Shown here one piece after another: positions 26,037 through 34,536 of a stretch of DNA of 64,000 nucleotides. The notes beneath the pieces are model-generated. The model saw only the letters and a list, made by a program, of their open reading frames with translations. It searched no databases and was not told the origin of the DNA. The stretch covers positions 62,001 through 126,000 of the forward strand of contig DXJG01000004.1 in assembly GCA_019056805.1 (NCBI GenBank). The letters are read 5' to 3'. How positions within the stretch are numbered: position 1 is the stretch's first letter; each line of letters starts with the position of its first letter. Position numbers and translations under genes: made by a program. This DNA comes from Candidatus Baldrarchaeota archaeon. GTDB lineage: Archaea; Asgardarchaeota; Baldrarchaeia; Baldrarchaeales; DXJG01.

Positions 26037-27200
26037 TTATTTTATTGTCTTAGCAACAAGTTCTACTACATCATACACCTTTAGATTTGTTTTTTCCTTG
26101 TTAATAGCTTCCACAAAATTGTATTTGCAGAAGGGGCATGCACTCACCAAAGCATCAACTTTCATCCCTGATACTTTCTTTATCTTCTCTGAACCAATTT
26201 TCACCGCGAGTTCTCCTTCCAACAGTTTTAGTCCTCCACCAGCGCCACAACACAAGGAAAACTGCCTATTAGGTGTCATTTCCACAAGTTCCAAATTTGA
26301 AATTTGTTTTAGAACATCTCTAGGTTCCTCGTAAACCAGTCCATGTCTACCTAAGTGACAAGGGTCGTGATAAGTAACTTTCATGTGTTCAGGCAATGTG
26401 TTTAACTCTATTTTCCCTTCTTTCAGAAGTTTATCGAGAAATTGTGTTGTATGAAGTACCTCGAAACTCGTATCACCTAGAATTTCGGGGTAGTCGTATT
26501 TTAATGCGCGAAAACATCCTGCACAACTAGTTATCACAGTTTTTGCTCCAGTGTTCTCAATGGCTTTAACTACTTTTTCGGCGGTCTCAACAGCTTTTTC
26601 CCGAAAACCTATACGTAAAAGTATTGATCCGCAACACCATTCATCTTTAAGAATTGTGAAATCCACATTTGCTGAACTTAATATTTTCATTGTTGCTTTA
26701 CCAATTTCAGGAGTTCTAAGAGAAGTGGTACAGCCAACAAAATAAACTGTTTCAGCTTCTGTAGGCATCTTTGATAACTCTTCTCCCAACCATTCAAACC
26801 TCTTGTCTGAAGGAGTTAAATAAGGATTACCGTATTTTTCAATACTTTCAACGATTGCTGCATGTTTTTCCGAAACAAGAATCTTGCTGCTAACAAATTC
26901 TCTAACTTTCTCAAAGAGTTGCGATACTTCTAGCTCTGCGGGACAAATTGTGCCACAATTATTACATAATGTGCATCTATACAGATTTTTAGCTACCTCT
27001 GGGCTAAGTTCTAATTTTCCTTGAAGAAGGGCTAACGCTATTTGTATTTTTCCACGTGCAAAATCTGTTTCAAAACCGGTAGAATTTTTCCAAACTGGAC
27101 ATGCGCCATCAATGCCATGCTCTATATCTACGGGGTCTCTGCATAATCCGCATCTACGACACATTAACAATTCGGATATGATTTCCTCAACTTCTTCCAT
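26037..27200 (-). CDS. GlpC/HdrD-like iron-sulfur protein with two CCG domains
   Basis: The N-terminus has two ferredoxin-type cysteine groups (CRRCGLC...CPVW and CTLCNNCGTICP). Two CCG domains follow: VGCTTSLR, WCCGSILL and CAGCF, then HDPCHLGRHG, LCCGAGGG and CPFCKYNF. This is the layout of HdrD, GlpC and LldE/GlcF. It is encoded three bases after the FAD-oxidase gene, and its ribosome-binding site GGAGG lies in that gene's last codons. The pair should form a membrane-associated or soluble complex moving electrons from a 2-hydroxy acid to a quinone, disulfide or ferredoxin. No cytochrome subunit is nearby. Confidence 0.85.
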   Translation of the reverse strand: MEEVEEIISELLMCRRCGLCRDPVDIEHGIDGACPVWKNSTGFETDFARGKIQIALALLQGKLELSPEVAKNLYRCTLCNNCGTICPAELEVSQLFEKVREFVSSKILVSEKHAAIVESIEKYGNPYLTPSDKRFEWLGEELSKMPTEAETVYFVGCTTSLRTPEIGKATMKILSSANVDFTILKDEWCCGSILLRIGFREKAVETAEKVVKAIENTGAKTVITSCAGCFRALKYDYPEILGDTSFEVLHTTQFLDKLLKEGKIELNTLPEHMKVTYHDPCHLGRHGLVYEEPRDVLKQISNLELVEMTPNRQFSLCCGAGGGLKLLEGELAVKIGSEKIKKVSGMKVDALVSACPFCKYNFVEAINKEKTNLKVYDVVELVAKTIK

Positions 27201-27202
27201 CT

Positions 27203-28621
27203 TTAGTCCTCCAGAAAAACTCCTGGATTCATAATATTATTTGGATCCAAAAATTGCTTAATTCTACGTAGAAAACCATAGTACTCTTTTAGTTTTTTAA
27301 GTTCTCCAACCCAGTAAGGCGCCAGCTTAAAAGGTACACATCCAATTTCTAAAAGTTTACTAGCAAGCTCCGCATGAGCCTCCTTAACCTTCTCAAAAGC
27401 CTCTTCGTCCTCAACTTCAAAATAGAGATGTGGATAAAAGTTATACGATCTACCTGACATAAGACCGGAAGTATGTCCCATTAAACCATGCTTGTCTAAG
27501 ACTTCTCGAATAGCTTTTGCAGCTTTATCCCACCTCATAATCGGAGCATGATGATAAAGTATCCTCCAATAATATGGATGCATGTAGCTCGCTTTTGCAT
27601 ATACCCTCATTCTATCTGTCCATTCTCCTTTAGGAAACTGTGGAACATCAAGATTTCTTCCACCTATACGAGCGACTATCGACTCCATCAATTCATAATC
27701 ATGTTCAACAATGTCTTTACGTCCCCCTATTGTTAATGATACAACATATGGAGGCCATTCTATTTGAGGTATACCGTATTCTTCGCCAAGAAAATCTATG
27801 AAGAAAGCGAGAATATCTCCCTCATAAATACATGCGTGAAGAACAGATATATTATGGAGCAGAAGTTGTCTTAAGAACTCCATTGCCCCCTTAGCTTCTT
27901 CAAAACCATAAGTCACATACTTAAATTCTTCTGGACGCTTATATATCTTCAAAGCAACCTCTGTAATTATCCCAAAAGCTCCAAGAGAACCTATAAAAAG
28001 CCCAGTAAGATCTGGTCCAAAAGCATACCTCAAATAGTGCCCTGGTGAATTAGGATTCGCCATACTTCCAGTAGTAATTATTTCACCCGTAGGTAACACA
28101 ACTTTTAAGCCTAAAACTTGCTCGCCAGTACAGCCGTAGAGAGCCGAACCAGGCCCCGCACCGTTTACCGCAACATTTCCAGCTACAGTTGCTGAAAGAG
28201 AGCTCTCAGGATAAATAGGAAACCACAAACCCTTCTCCATCAATATTTTATCCAATTTTCCAAAAGTTATACCAGCCTCCACCGTAACCGACAAATTTTC
28301 CTCATTAAGATCTAACACCTCATTCATCCTAGTTAAATCTATGATTATACCTCCTCTTCTCGCTAAAGCCTCTGCTTGAAGTCCTGTTCCTCCACCTCGA
28401 GGAATAATTGGAACCTTATATTCATTTGCTAATTTAACGATTTCAGCAACTTCTTCGGTAGTTCTCGGTCTTACAACAAGGTCAGGCATGTAAGAATCAA
28501 ATCCTGTAGAAGCTGTCACACTATAAGTAAGAAGCACATCAATGCTATCTGAAACATATTCTTCGCCAACAATGTCCTTTATTCTCTTAGCTATTTCCTT
28601 AATTTTCATATCTTTAGACAA
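27203..28621 (-). CDS. GlcD/lactate-dehydrogenase-type FAD-binding oxidase
   Basis: The FAD-binding type 4 (PCMH) fold is clear from PDLVVRPRTTEEVAEIVKLA, VPIIPRGGGTGLQAEA and ATVAGNVAVNGAGPGSALYG. The C-terminal cap ends with RIKQFLDPNNIMNPGVF, the standard end of glycolate/D-lactate dehydrogenases. The TTG at 28621 is preferred: GGAGGG stands six bases before it, and the TTG at 28627 is too close. It works with the HdrD-like protein encoded next. The substrate is probably a 2-hydroxy acid but cannot be fixed. Confidence 0.85.
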   Translation of the reverse strand: MSKDMKIKEIAKRIKDIVGEEYVSDSIDVLLTYSVTASTGFDSYMPDLVVRPRTTEEVAEIVKLANEYKVPIIPRGGGTGLQAEALARRGGIIIDLTRMNEVLDLNEENLSVTVEAGITFGKLDKILMEKGLWFPIYPESSLSATVAGNVAVNGAGPGSALYGCTGEQVLGLKVVLPTGEIITTGSMANPNSPGHYLRYAFGPDLTGLFIGSLGAFGIITEVALKIYKRPEEFKYVTYGFEEAKGAMEFLRQLLLHNISVLHACIYEGDILAFFIDFLGEEYGIPQIEWPPYVVSLTIGGRKDIVEHDYELMESIVARIGGRNLDVPQFPKGEWTDRMRVYAKASYMHPYYWRILYHHAPIMRWDKAAKAIREVLDKHGLMGHTSGLMSGRSYNFYPHLYFEVEDEEAFEKVKEAHAELASKLLEIGCVPFKLAPYWVGELKKLKEYYGFLRRIKQFLDPNNIMNPGVFLED

Positions 28622-28654
28622 AAACAACCCTCCAACACAGCTAAATATTGTGAA

Positions 28655-28996
28655 TTACTTGAATATTTGTTTTAATTTTAATACATCGCTAAGAGATCCT
28701 TTGACTTTCATTTTTCGTCTAATTAGAGCCCATGCAGCACTTTTTGTGCCTTCAAATAACCCTATTAATGTCTCTCTATCTATTTCAATTCTCATATCAG
28801 GATTTTCAACTTCTCCTTCTTTTACCGTTATGTTGCCATCTTTAACCTCAAATATATATTTTTCACCAGATTTCAAAGTTAATTGAACAATGCGGTTCCA
28901 TCCTTCAATTTTCTTCTTTGTTTCCGGATCCTGCAATCCTTCGTCAATTTTCTTTTGCATATAGCTTAGAAGATCTATTTCTTCACCCTCACCCAT
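28655..28996 (-). CDS. SCP2-like lipid- or acyl-binding protein
   Basis: A short SCP2 domain of about 113 residues: VQLTLKSGEKYIFEVKDGNITVKEGEVENPDMRIEIDRETLIGLFEGTKSAAWALIRRKMKVKGSLSDVLKL has the typical strand order and KVKGS turn. The ATG at 28996 follows GGTGAT. It lies 33 bases before the FAD-oxidase gene and is probably in the same transcript, which could hint that the oxidase acts on a lipid or acyl substrate; this is speculation. Confidence 0.7.
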   Translation of the reverse strand: MGEGEEIDLLSYMQKKIDEGLQDPETKKKIEGWNRIVQLTLKSGEKYIFEVKDGNITVKEGEVENPDMRIEIDRETLIGLFEGTKSAAWALIRRKMKVKGSLSDVLKLKQIFK

Positions 28997-29176
28997 CCAA
29001 ATCACCACATAACATTATTATCACTTACGATATGTAAATTGAAATATCGATTTCCGCATCCTTAATCTTTTCGGAACTTGAAAACAGAAATCGAAAATTA
29101 AAATTGAAGGTATATGACTTAAAATGTCATTAATTTCCAAAACTATTTTTATAACGTTTTAATTTTATTCTACTAA

Positions 29177-30103
29177 CTAAGACGGTTTCTTAAGTTTCTT
29201 AATGAACGTGTTTAGTGGATGAATATCAGTTTTAACCTTTATTCCTTCGAACTTCAATCCGTAGCTTATTAGAGATTCTATAGCAGCACATGCAGGAAAC
29301 ACGTACGGTGCATATCTGATAGGCCCATATATGATGAAATCTGCCCCAGCCAGTTGAACCATAGTTATTACAGCTGTATGAAAGGTTCTGAAGGAACCAC
29401 GCTTAAAAGGCCAGTTTTCACGGGATGTAAAAGATGCATTACATGGAGCACAACCGCATGGGAGTCCTAACTTACTCTTAATCTCACCTATAGCTTTTAC
29501 TACGAGGGATGTGGTTAAAAGATCTAAAACAGGAGCATCTATTAAAGGCTTTGTAATTCCAGCTTTAACACTTGCTGGAAGCAAAGTATCCTCAAGTACC
29601 TTTAACGTTCCGTTTGGAAAAGGGTTTGAAGTATTTAAAGCAAGTAAAACAGCTGCATCAATACCAAGTTCTCTTATTTTCTCAATTTCTTCATCATTTA
29701 TACGCGGACCTAAAGAATTATAGATAATTCTATCTTTCTCTCCGATTTCAATAGCAAATTTACATCCTTCAATTATGGTGTTAAAATTCGGAGAATCAAC
29801 TAAAATAGGAGCATCAGTTATCTCAAATATAAAAGATAAATAGTTTTTCATTGCTTCTGGTGTTTCAGCAATAACATCAACAGCATGAGGACAACCTGTT
29901 CCAGCGGAATATTTTTCCTGTATTTCAACTAACCTTTTAGCTTTAGTTTTATCGAATAGCCCCTTTTTGTGGTCAAAAACTACTTTGTGACCTTTAAAAA
30001 ATATGCTTCCAATCAATACAGGTGGATACTCTCCAGGTTGACCACCAAACTTTACTTCTCCTATCTCAAAAACTCTCTGTTCAACTGGAAACCTTCGAAT
30101 CAA
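29177..30103 (-). CDS. mtrH: MtrH-like methyltetrahydromethanopterin methyltransferase subunit
   Basis: The family start is obvious: FGGQPGEYPPVLIGSIFFKGHKVVFD, followed by GLFDKTKAKRLVEIQ and DAPILVDSP. MtrH moves the methyl group between a tetrahydropterin and a corrinoid protein. No other Mtr subunit is encoded in the window, so it most likely works with a soluble corrinoid protein, as proposed for non-methanogenic archaea. The TTG start overlaps the methionine synthase stop by three bases, and that gene abuts an MTHFR gene, giving one three-gene methyl unit. Confidence 0.88.
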   Translation of the reverse strand: MIRRFPVEQRVFEIGEVKFGGQPGEYPPVLIGSIFFKGHKVVFDHKKGLFDKTKAKRLVEIQEKYSAGTGCPHAVDVIAETPEAMKNYLSFIFEITDAPILVDSPNFNTIIEGCKFAIEIGEKDRIIYNSLGPRINDEEIEKIRELGIDAAVLLALNTSNPFPNGTLKVLEDTLLPASVKAGITKPLIDAPVLDLLTTSLVVKAIGEIKSKLGLPCGCAPCNASFTSRENWPFKRGSFRTFHTAVITMVQLAGADFIIYGPIRYAPYVFPACAAIESLISYGLKFEGIKVKTDIHPLNTFIKKLKKPS

Positions 30104-31014
30104 AGTTCTTCCTCCACAATTTTCCTTGCTGCTTCGACCATAAGCTTAAGCTTTTCTTTCGCAATTTCTCTATCTAGTATTCTAAGACCACAGTCCGGAT
30201 GAACAACAACGTTATCTATACCAAAACGTATTACAGCTTTTCTCAAAATCCTCAAAATATGCTCAAAATCCTCAACTCTATTTATATCCGTTCTCACGCA
30301 TCCAACACCAATCTTCTTACCGTAGTCCTCAAGTTTTTCTTTTGATATAACCTCAAAATTCTCAGGATAAGCCGCAAAGGCATGGCTTAGAACACTTATC
30401 CCTTCGAAATCTAAGATCGTATTAAAGATTTTCTTGATATTGCCACATACATGTAAAGCAACTGGAACTTTTACATTCAAAGCTATTTTTTCAACGGCTT
30501 TCTTAGCTATATCCGTGGGAAAAGGAGTGACGGAGTACATAGGTTCATCTATCTGTATAGCATCTACTCCAGCTTTTTCAAGCCTTTCAGCCTCTACTGC
30601 AAGAGCTTCCGCAACATCCATATACAATCTTTCATCCCTATAGCCGGAGTAAGGTGAAGTTTTCCCAAGTCCCGTTGAAAAAACAAGAGTTACAGGCCCA
30701 GTTAATATACCCTTCACTTCAGCTTTGCCCTTAACATAACTTTTCACCCACCGAATATCATTAATTAGAAACGGCTCTTCTGAAGGCTGTATTCTACCCA
30801 CAATGTAGCTTTTCTCACCTTGAACTTTAAAACCGGGCAAGTGCGCTGTAAAATATTTTATCATATCGTATCTTGTTTGTCCATCAGAGATGAGTTTCAC
30901 ACCAGCCTCCAATTGGTCATCTACAGCAATTTTAATAGCATGTAAAAAGGGATCTTTTTCCTCTTTCTTAGGCTTTGCAGGGTAACTTCCTATAACGGTT
31001 GTGAGAAGTTCCAC
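30100..31014 (-). CDS. Core-type (MetE C-terminal-like) methionine synthase
   Basis: This 304-residue protein equals the catalytic half of MetE and lacks the N-terminal half needed for folate triglutamate binding. The zinc ligands are visible: H188 and C190 in ALHVCGN, and C275 in VVHPDCGL. E157 sits in QIDEP. Core enzymes of this type take methyl from a corrinoid protein rather than from folate, which fits the adjoining MtrH gene. The GTG start at 31014 directly abuts the MTHFR stop. Symbols such as metE or mesB are not certain, so none is given. Confidence 0.85.
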   Translation of the reverse strand: MELLTTVIGSYPAKPKKEEKDPFLHAIKIAVDDQLEAGVKLISDGQTRYDMIKYFTAHLPGFKVQGEKSYIVGRIQPSEEPFLINDIRWVKSYVKGKAEVKGILTGPVTLVFSTGLGKTSPYSGYRDERLYMDVAEALAVEAERLEKAGVDAIQIDEPMYSVTPFPTDIAKKAVEKIALNVKVPVALHVCGNIKKIFNTILDFEGISVLSHAFAAYPENFEVISKEKLEDYGKKIGVGCVRTDINRVEDFEHILRILRKAVIRFGIDNVVVHPDCGLRILDREIAKEKLKLMVEAARKIVEEEL

Positions 31015-31944
31015 TTAATCTACCTCCTGCTTAATTTCTTCAATAAGCTGGGTAGCAAGATTAGTATCCTTACATATTACGTGTATCCCATTAAACCCAA
31101 GTTCTCGAGCTTTAACAGCGATTTCCACGCAATTTTTAATTCCCATTTTAACATTTTTCCCCTTTTCTCTAAAATGTTCAATTATCCAAGAAGGTACATT
31201 GAAACTTGGAAAAGACATTAAGAAATTTAATTGTTCTCTTGAAATAATTGGGTAAATACTTACAATAATTGGAATTGGAAATCTGCCAATGAAATCTTTA
31301 AATGATGTTAGGACCTCAGGGTCAAAAACCATTTGAGTAAAAGCATATTCTGCTCCAGCATCAACTTTCATAAAAAATCTTTCCTTCTCTTCCTCTAAAG
31401 ATTTTGCAGATAAATTAACCACAACTCCAACATGCAACTCAGGTTTCCTCTCAAGCTGTAACTCAGATAAAAGCTTTTCTCCATCAATGAGATTTTTAAT
31501 CATTTTTACAGCTTGGATGGAGTTAATATCAAAAACAGGCTTAATATCCTTATTCATCATGGAGAGATCTCCAGTTACAACAACTATATTACGAATATTT
31601 AATATAACGGCTCCTAAAACCTCGGATACAATAGCAAGTCTATTCTTATCTCTACAACAAATGGTCATAATAGTTTCCACACCACCCCTCCTTTGAAGTT
31701 CACTACATAAAGCTAACGGGTGAGGAAAACTTTTTGCAAAAGGATTATTTGGAACAACAAAAGCATCAAAAAGCTCTCTAACTCTACTAACTTCTTCCAA
31801 AACCTCTTTAATTGCAAACTTCTTTAATCGTGCAACTTCCAACGTAAAAACAAAGCTCTCTTTCTTTAACGTTTCTAAAAACTTCGAATAACTATATTTA
31901 AAGTCATCATTTTTATCTGAATCTGGCACCTCTAAACCTCGCAC
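31015..31944 (-). CDS. Methylenetetrahydrofolate reductase-like (MetF family)
   Basis: This is a TIM-barrel flavoprotein. FVFTLEVARLKKF starts the barrel; VVTGDLSM and the FMKVDAGAEYAFTQMVFDPEVL stretch (family D-Q motif, substrate binding) are typical of MetF, as is FPIPIIVSIYPI. It reduces methylene- to methyl-pterin (folate or methanopterin). With the downstream methionine synthase and MtrH genes it makes a compact path from methylene-pterin to methionine. GTG at 31944 is used; a GTG at 31929 with GAGG upstream is an alternative start. Confidence 0.85.
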   Translation of the reverse strand: MRGLEVPDSDKNDDFKYSYSKFLETLKKESFVFTLEVARLKKFAIKEVLEEVSRVRELFDAFVVPNNPFAKSFPHPLALCSELQRRGGVETIMTICCRDKNRLAIVSEVLGAVILNIRNIVVVTGDLSMMNKDIKPVFDINSIQAVKMIKNLIDGEKLLSELQLERKPELHVGVVVNLSAKSLEEEKERFFMKVDAGAEYAFTQMVFDPEVLTSFKDFIGRFPIPIIVSIYPIISREQLNFLMSFPSFNVPSWIIEHFREKGKNVKMGIKNCVEIAVKARELGFNGIHVICKDTNLATQLIEEIKQEVD

Positions 31945-31998
31945 CCTAACCTAACTTAACTTTTACTTAAATCATAATGTCTAGAAAATATAAAACTA

Positions 31999-32016
31999 TT
32001 TAAGTTTACACTTAAA
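31999..32016. promoter_or_regulatory. Inverted repeat in the divergent MTHFR / DUF2148 promoter region
   Basis: TTTAAGT, four bases, ACTTAAA. It lies between two divergent genes, just upstream of a TATA-like stretch (31985-31996, minus strand TTTTATATTTT) for the methyl operon. It is a possible shared operator, but AT-rich repeats of this size also arise by chance. Confidence 0.3.
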
Positions 32017-32104
32017 GACAACATGTAAAGATTTGTAGTTTTAATAAAATTAACTTACCAAACAATTTTATAGTCCAACAACATATTTTTCCCAGTTTTA
32101 CCCT

Positions 32105-32698
32105 TTGGAGGTGATAGTTATACCAGTTGTCAAAGGCAAGGGATTTGAAGCAGAAGCTGTTATAGAAGTTGCAAGACTCATGGTTAATAGTGCTAGGACA
32201 GCTCCTAAATCAGCTGGAATAGATGACATAGAAATAGCATTAGTCTATGGAGCTGAAAAAGATGCATTGGTAGAGAAAATGCTTGAAATGGCAGAAGAGA
32301 AAAATGATATATTTTTTAAAAGAGATGCGAAAAGCGTAGAAAAAGCTCAAGCAGTACTCTTAATAGGAGTTAACGGTGGAAACCCGCTATGGATAAATTG
32401 CGGCGCATGTGGCTTCAAAACTTGCGAAGAATTCAAAAAAACAGAAAGAAAAGATTATGAACATTTCAAAGGACCTAACTGTGTATTTAAACTTCTAGAT
32501 TTAGGAATAGCAATAGGATCAGCGGTAAAAACTGCAAGTATACTAAATGTAGACAACAGAATCATGTTCAGGGCAGGAACGGCAGCAAGAAAACTAAAAT
32601 ATCTTGAAAGTGACGTAATAATGGCAATACCCTTAGCATCACTAGGAAAAAACCCATTCTTCGACAGAAAAGCACCAATATACAAACCAACAAAATAA
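32105..32698 (+). CDS. DUF2148 ferredoxin-like protein
   Basis: The family marks are VARLMVNSARTAPKSAGIDD near the start and a cysteine cluster INCGACGFKTCEEF with a later PNCVFK, all typical of DUF2148 proteins that probably bind one Fe-S cluster. Function unknown; often found in anaerobes. The start is odd. A very strong GGAGGTGAT (32107-32115) overlaps the only TTG (32105) and GTG (32111), and at normal spacing the in-frame codon is ATA at 32120. True translation may begin at ATA or GTG. Confidence 0.78.
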   Translation: MEVIVIPVVKGKGFEAEAVIEVARLMVNSARTAPKSAGIDDIEIALVYGAEKDALVEKMLEMAEEKNDIFFKRDAKSVEKAQAVLLIGVNGGNPLWINCGACGFKTCEEFKKTERKDYEHFKGPNCVFKLLDLGIAIGSAVKTASILNVDNRIMFRAGTAARKLKYLESDVIMAIPLASLGKNPFFDRKAPIYKPTK

Positions 32699-32701
32699 AA
32701 C

Positions 32702-34393
32702 CTACGATATTTTTACATTATATTCCTTCTCAACTGTTTTAATTGTAACTTTCCCATCTAACAAGTCTTCTTTAATTTTTTCGCCATCTCTTTTCCGTGG
32801 ATCTCCGTAACCTCCCCCGCCCGGAGTTCTAATAATTATAACGTCTCCCTTATCTAGCTTAAATATACATTTACTTCTAAGCTTAACTTCTCTTCCATCC
32901 TTTTTTATGACTAGGTATTCTCCGGGTTCCCCAGGTTTTCCTCCAAATAAACCCCAGGGAGCTGTTTTATGTCTTTCACCAAGCGTACTCAAAGTTGCTT
33001 CACACAAAATTTTGTATATTCTTTCTATTCCTAGACCACCTCTCCATTGCCCAGCTCCCCCGCTATCCTCTCTTAAACTGTATTTTAATATCATTATTGG
33101 ATATCTTGCTTCAATTTCCTCGATAGGTGTATTCATGGTATTTGTCATATGGCTGTGAATTCCGTCCAAGCCATCTAATCCTTTTCTTCCTCCATATCCT
33201 CCACCAATTGTTTCATAAAAACTGAAAGGTTCCCCAGTTTTTGGATCCATGCCTCCAATACAAATATTGTTCATAGTTCCCTGACAAGCAGCTGGCACGC
33301 GATCAGGTACAATATTAGCAAAAGCTTTTAGTAATACATCAACTATGCGTTGAGAAGTTTCAACATTACCACCAGCAACAGCAGCAGGAAACTTAGCATT
33401 TAACAAGCACCCTTCAGGAGCATATACAGTTAAAGGCCTATAAGTACCTTCATTTGCAGGTATAGTTGGATCTGTTATACTTCTAAGAACATAATAAGAA
33501 CATGAAAGAGTTACTGGAAAAGGACAATTAATAGGACCATCAACCTGAGGATCAGTACCAGAAAAATCAAACCTAACACTATTATCCTTAATTTCAACCT
33601 TCACATGTACTCTTACAGGTTCATCAGAAATACCGTCATCATCCATGTAATCTTCTGCCTCGTAAACCCCGCTAGGCATCTTAGAAATTTCGGCTCTCAT
33701 TCTTCTCTCAGCATATCCTAAAATATCATCAACAATTTCACGAAAAGTTTCCAAACCATACCTTTCAATAAGTTCAACAACCCGTTTCTCTCCAATTTTA
33801 TTAGCTGCCATTTGAGCGTAAAGATCACCCATTCTAATATTAGGAGTCCTAACATTACTCAAAATAAGTCTAAGAACATCTTTTTCGATCTTTCCACGAC
33901 GAACAATTTTAACAGGAGGAATTATAAATCCCTCCTGAAAAATTTCAGTCGCATCACCCGGCATACTGCCAGGAGACTTACCACCCACGTCACTATGATG
34001 AGCACGACTCACAGAAAAACCAACAATCTCTCTCCCATAAAATATTGGTGAAATTAAAGTTATATCTGGAAGATGAGTCCCACCCCTATAAGGATCATTC
34101 AAAATAATCATATCACCTTTCTCAATTTCACCCTCAAAGTCTTTCAAAACAGTTTTTACAGCTAAGGGCATAGCTCCAAGGTGAACAGGTATATGTTCAG
34201 CTTGAGCGAGCATTTTACCTTGAGCATCAAATATAGCGCAACTATGGTCCATACGCTCCTTAATATTAGCTGAGTATGCTGCGTTTCTCAAAACTATACC
34301 CATTTCCTCAGCGGTGTATTCAAGAGCACCCATGATCACCTGCGTAACAATAATACGTTTCCCATATTTTTTGCTGTTCACAACAATCACCAT
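32702..34393 (-). CDS. Hydantoinase B / oxoprolinase-type HyuB protein
   Basis: A 563-residue protein of the HyuB/acetone-carboxylase alpha family: KERMDHSCAIFDAQGKMLAQAEHIPVHLG, GDMIILNDPYRGGTHLPDIT and the end GDVIIIRTPGGGGYGDP. These enzymes hydrolyse or activate cyclic amides such as hydantoins or 5-oxoproline and normally need a HyuA partner, which is not encoded next to it or elsewhere in the window. Convergent with the DUF2148 gene (three bases between stops). Confidence 0.85.
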   Translation of the reverse strand: MVIVVNSKKYGKRIIVTQVIMGALEYTAEEMGIVLRNAAYSANIKERMDHSCAIFDAQGKMLAQAEHIPVHLGAMPLAVKTVLKDFEGEIEKGDMIILNDPYRGGTHLPDITLISPIFYGREIVGFSVSRAHHSDVGGKSPGSMPGDATEIFQEGFIIPPVKIVRRGKIEKDVLRLILSNVRTPNIRMGDLYAQMAANKIGEKRVVELIERYGLETFREIVDDILGYAERRMRAEISKMPSGVYEAEDYMDDDGISDEPVRVHVKVEIKDNSVRFDFSGTDPQVDGPINCPFPVTLSCSYYVLRSITDPTIPANEGTYRPLTVYAPEGCLLNAKFPAAVAGGNVETSQRIVDVLLKAFANIVPDRVPAACQGTMNNICIGGMDPKTGEPFSFYETIGGGYGGRKGLDGLDGIHSHMTNTMNTPIEEIEARYPIMILKYSLREDSGGAGQWRGGLGIERIYKILCEATLSTLGERHKTAPWGLFGGKPGEPGEYLVIKKDGREVKLRSKCIFKLDKGDVIIIRTPGGGGYGDPRKRDGEKIKEDLLDGKVTIKTVEKEYNVKIS

Positions 34394-34485
34394 ATATAAA
34401 ACTCTGCTTAAGTAAGGCGAAACTGCATTGATCTTACAATGTTATCTAACTAAGTTTAAATGTACTACTTATAATTACTTAACTT

Positions 34486-34503
34486 AATATCCAAACGGAT
34501 ATT
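34486..34503 (+). promoter_or_regulatory. Inverted repeat at the TldD/TldE promoter
   Basis: AATATCC, four bases, GGATATT, about 26 bases downstream of an ACTTATAATTA box (34468-34478). It would cover the transcript start, so it may be an operator. Confidence 0.35.
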
Positions 34504-34536
34504 TGTAGTGTTTAATTTGATAAGGGAGGATTGTTT

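Noticed and set aside
28621..28634. Nearly identical start regions (GGAGGG or GGAGGA followed by TTGTTTTTG) at the GlcD-like and tldD genes
   Set aside because: Explained by convergent use of GGAGG plus a TTG start with T-rich spacer; no evidence of shared control.
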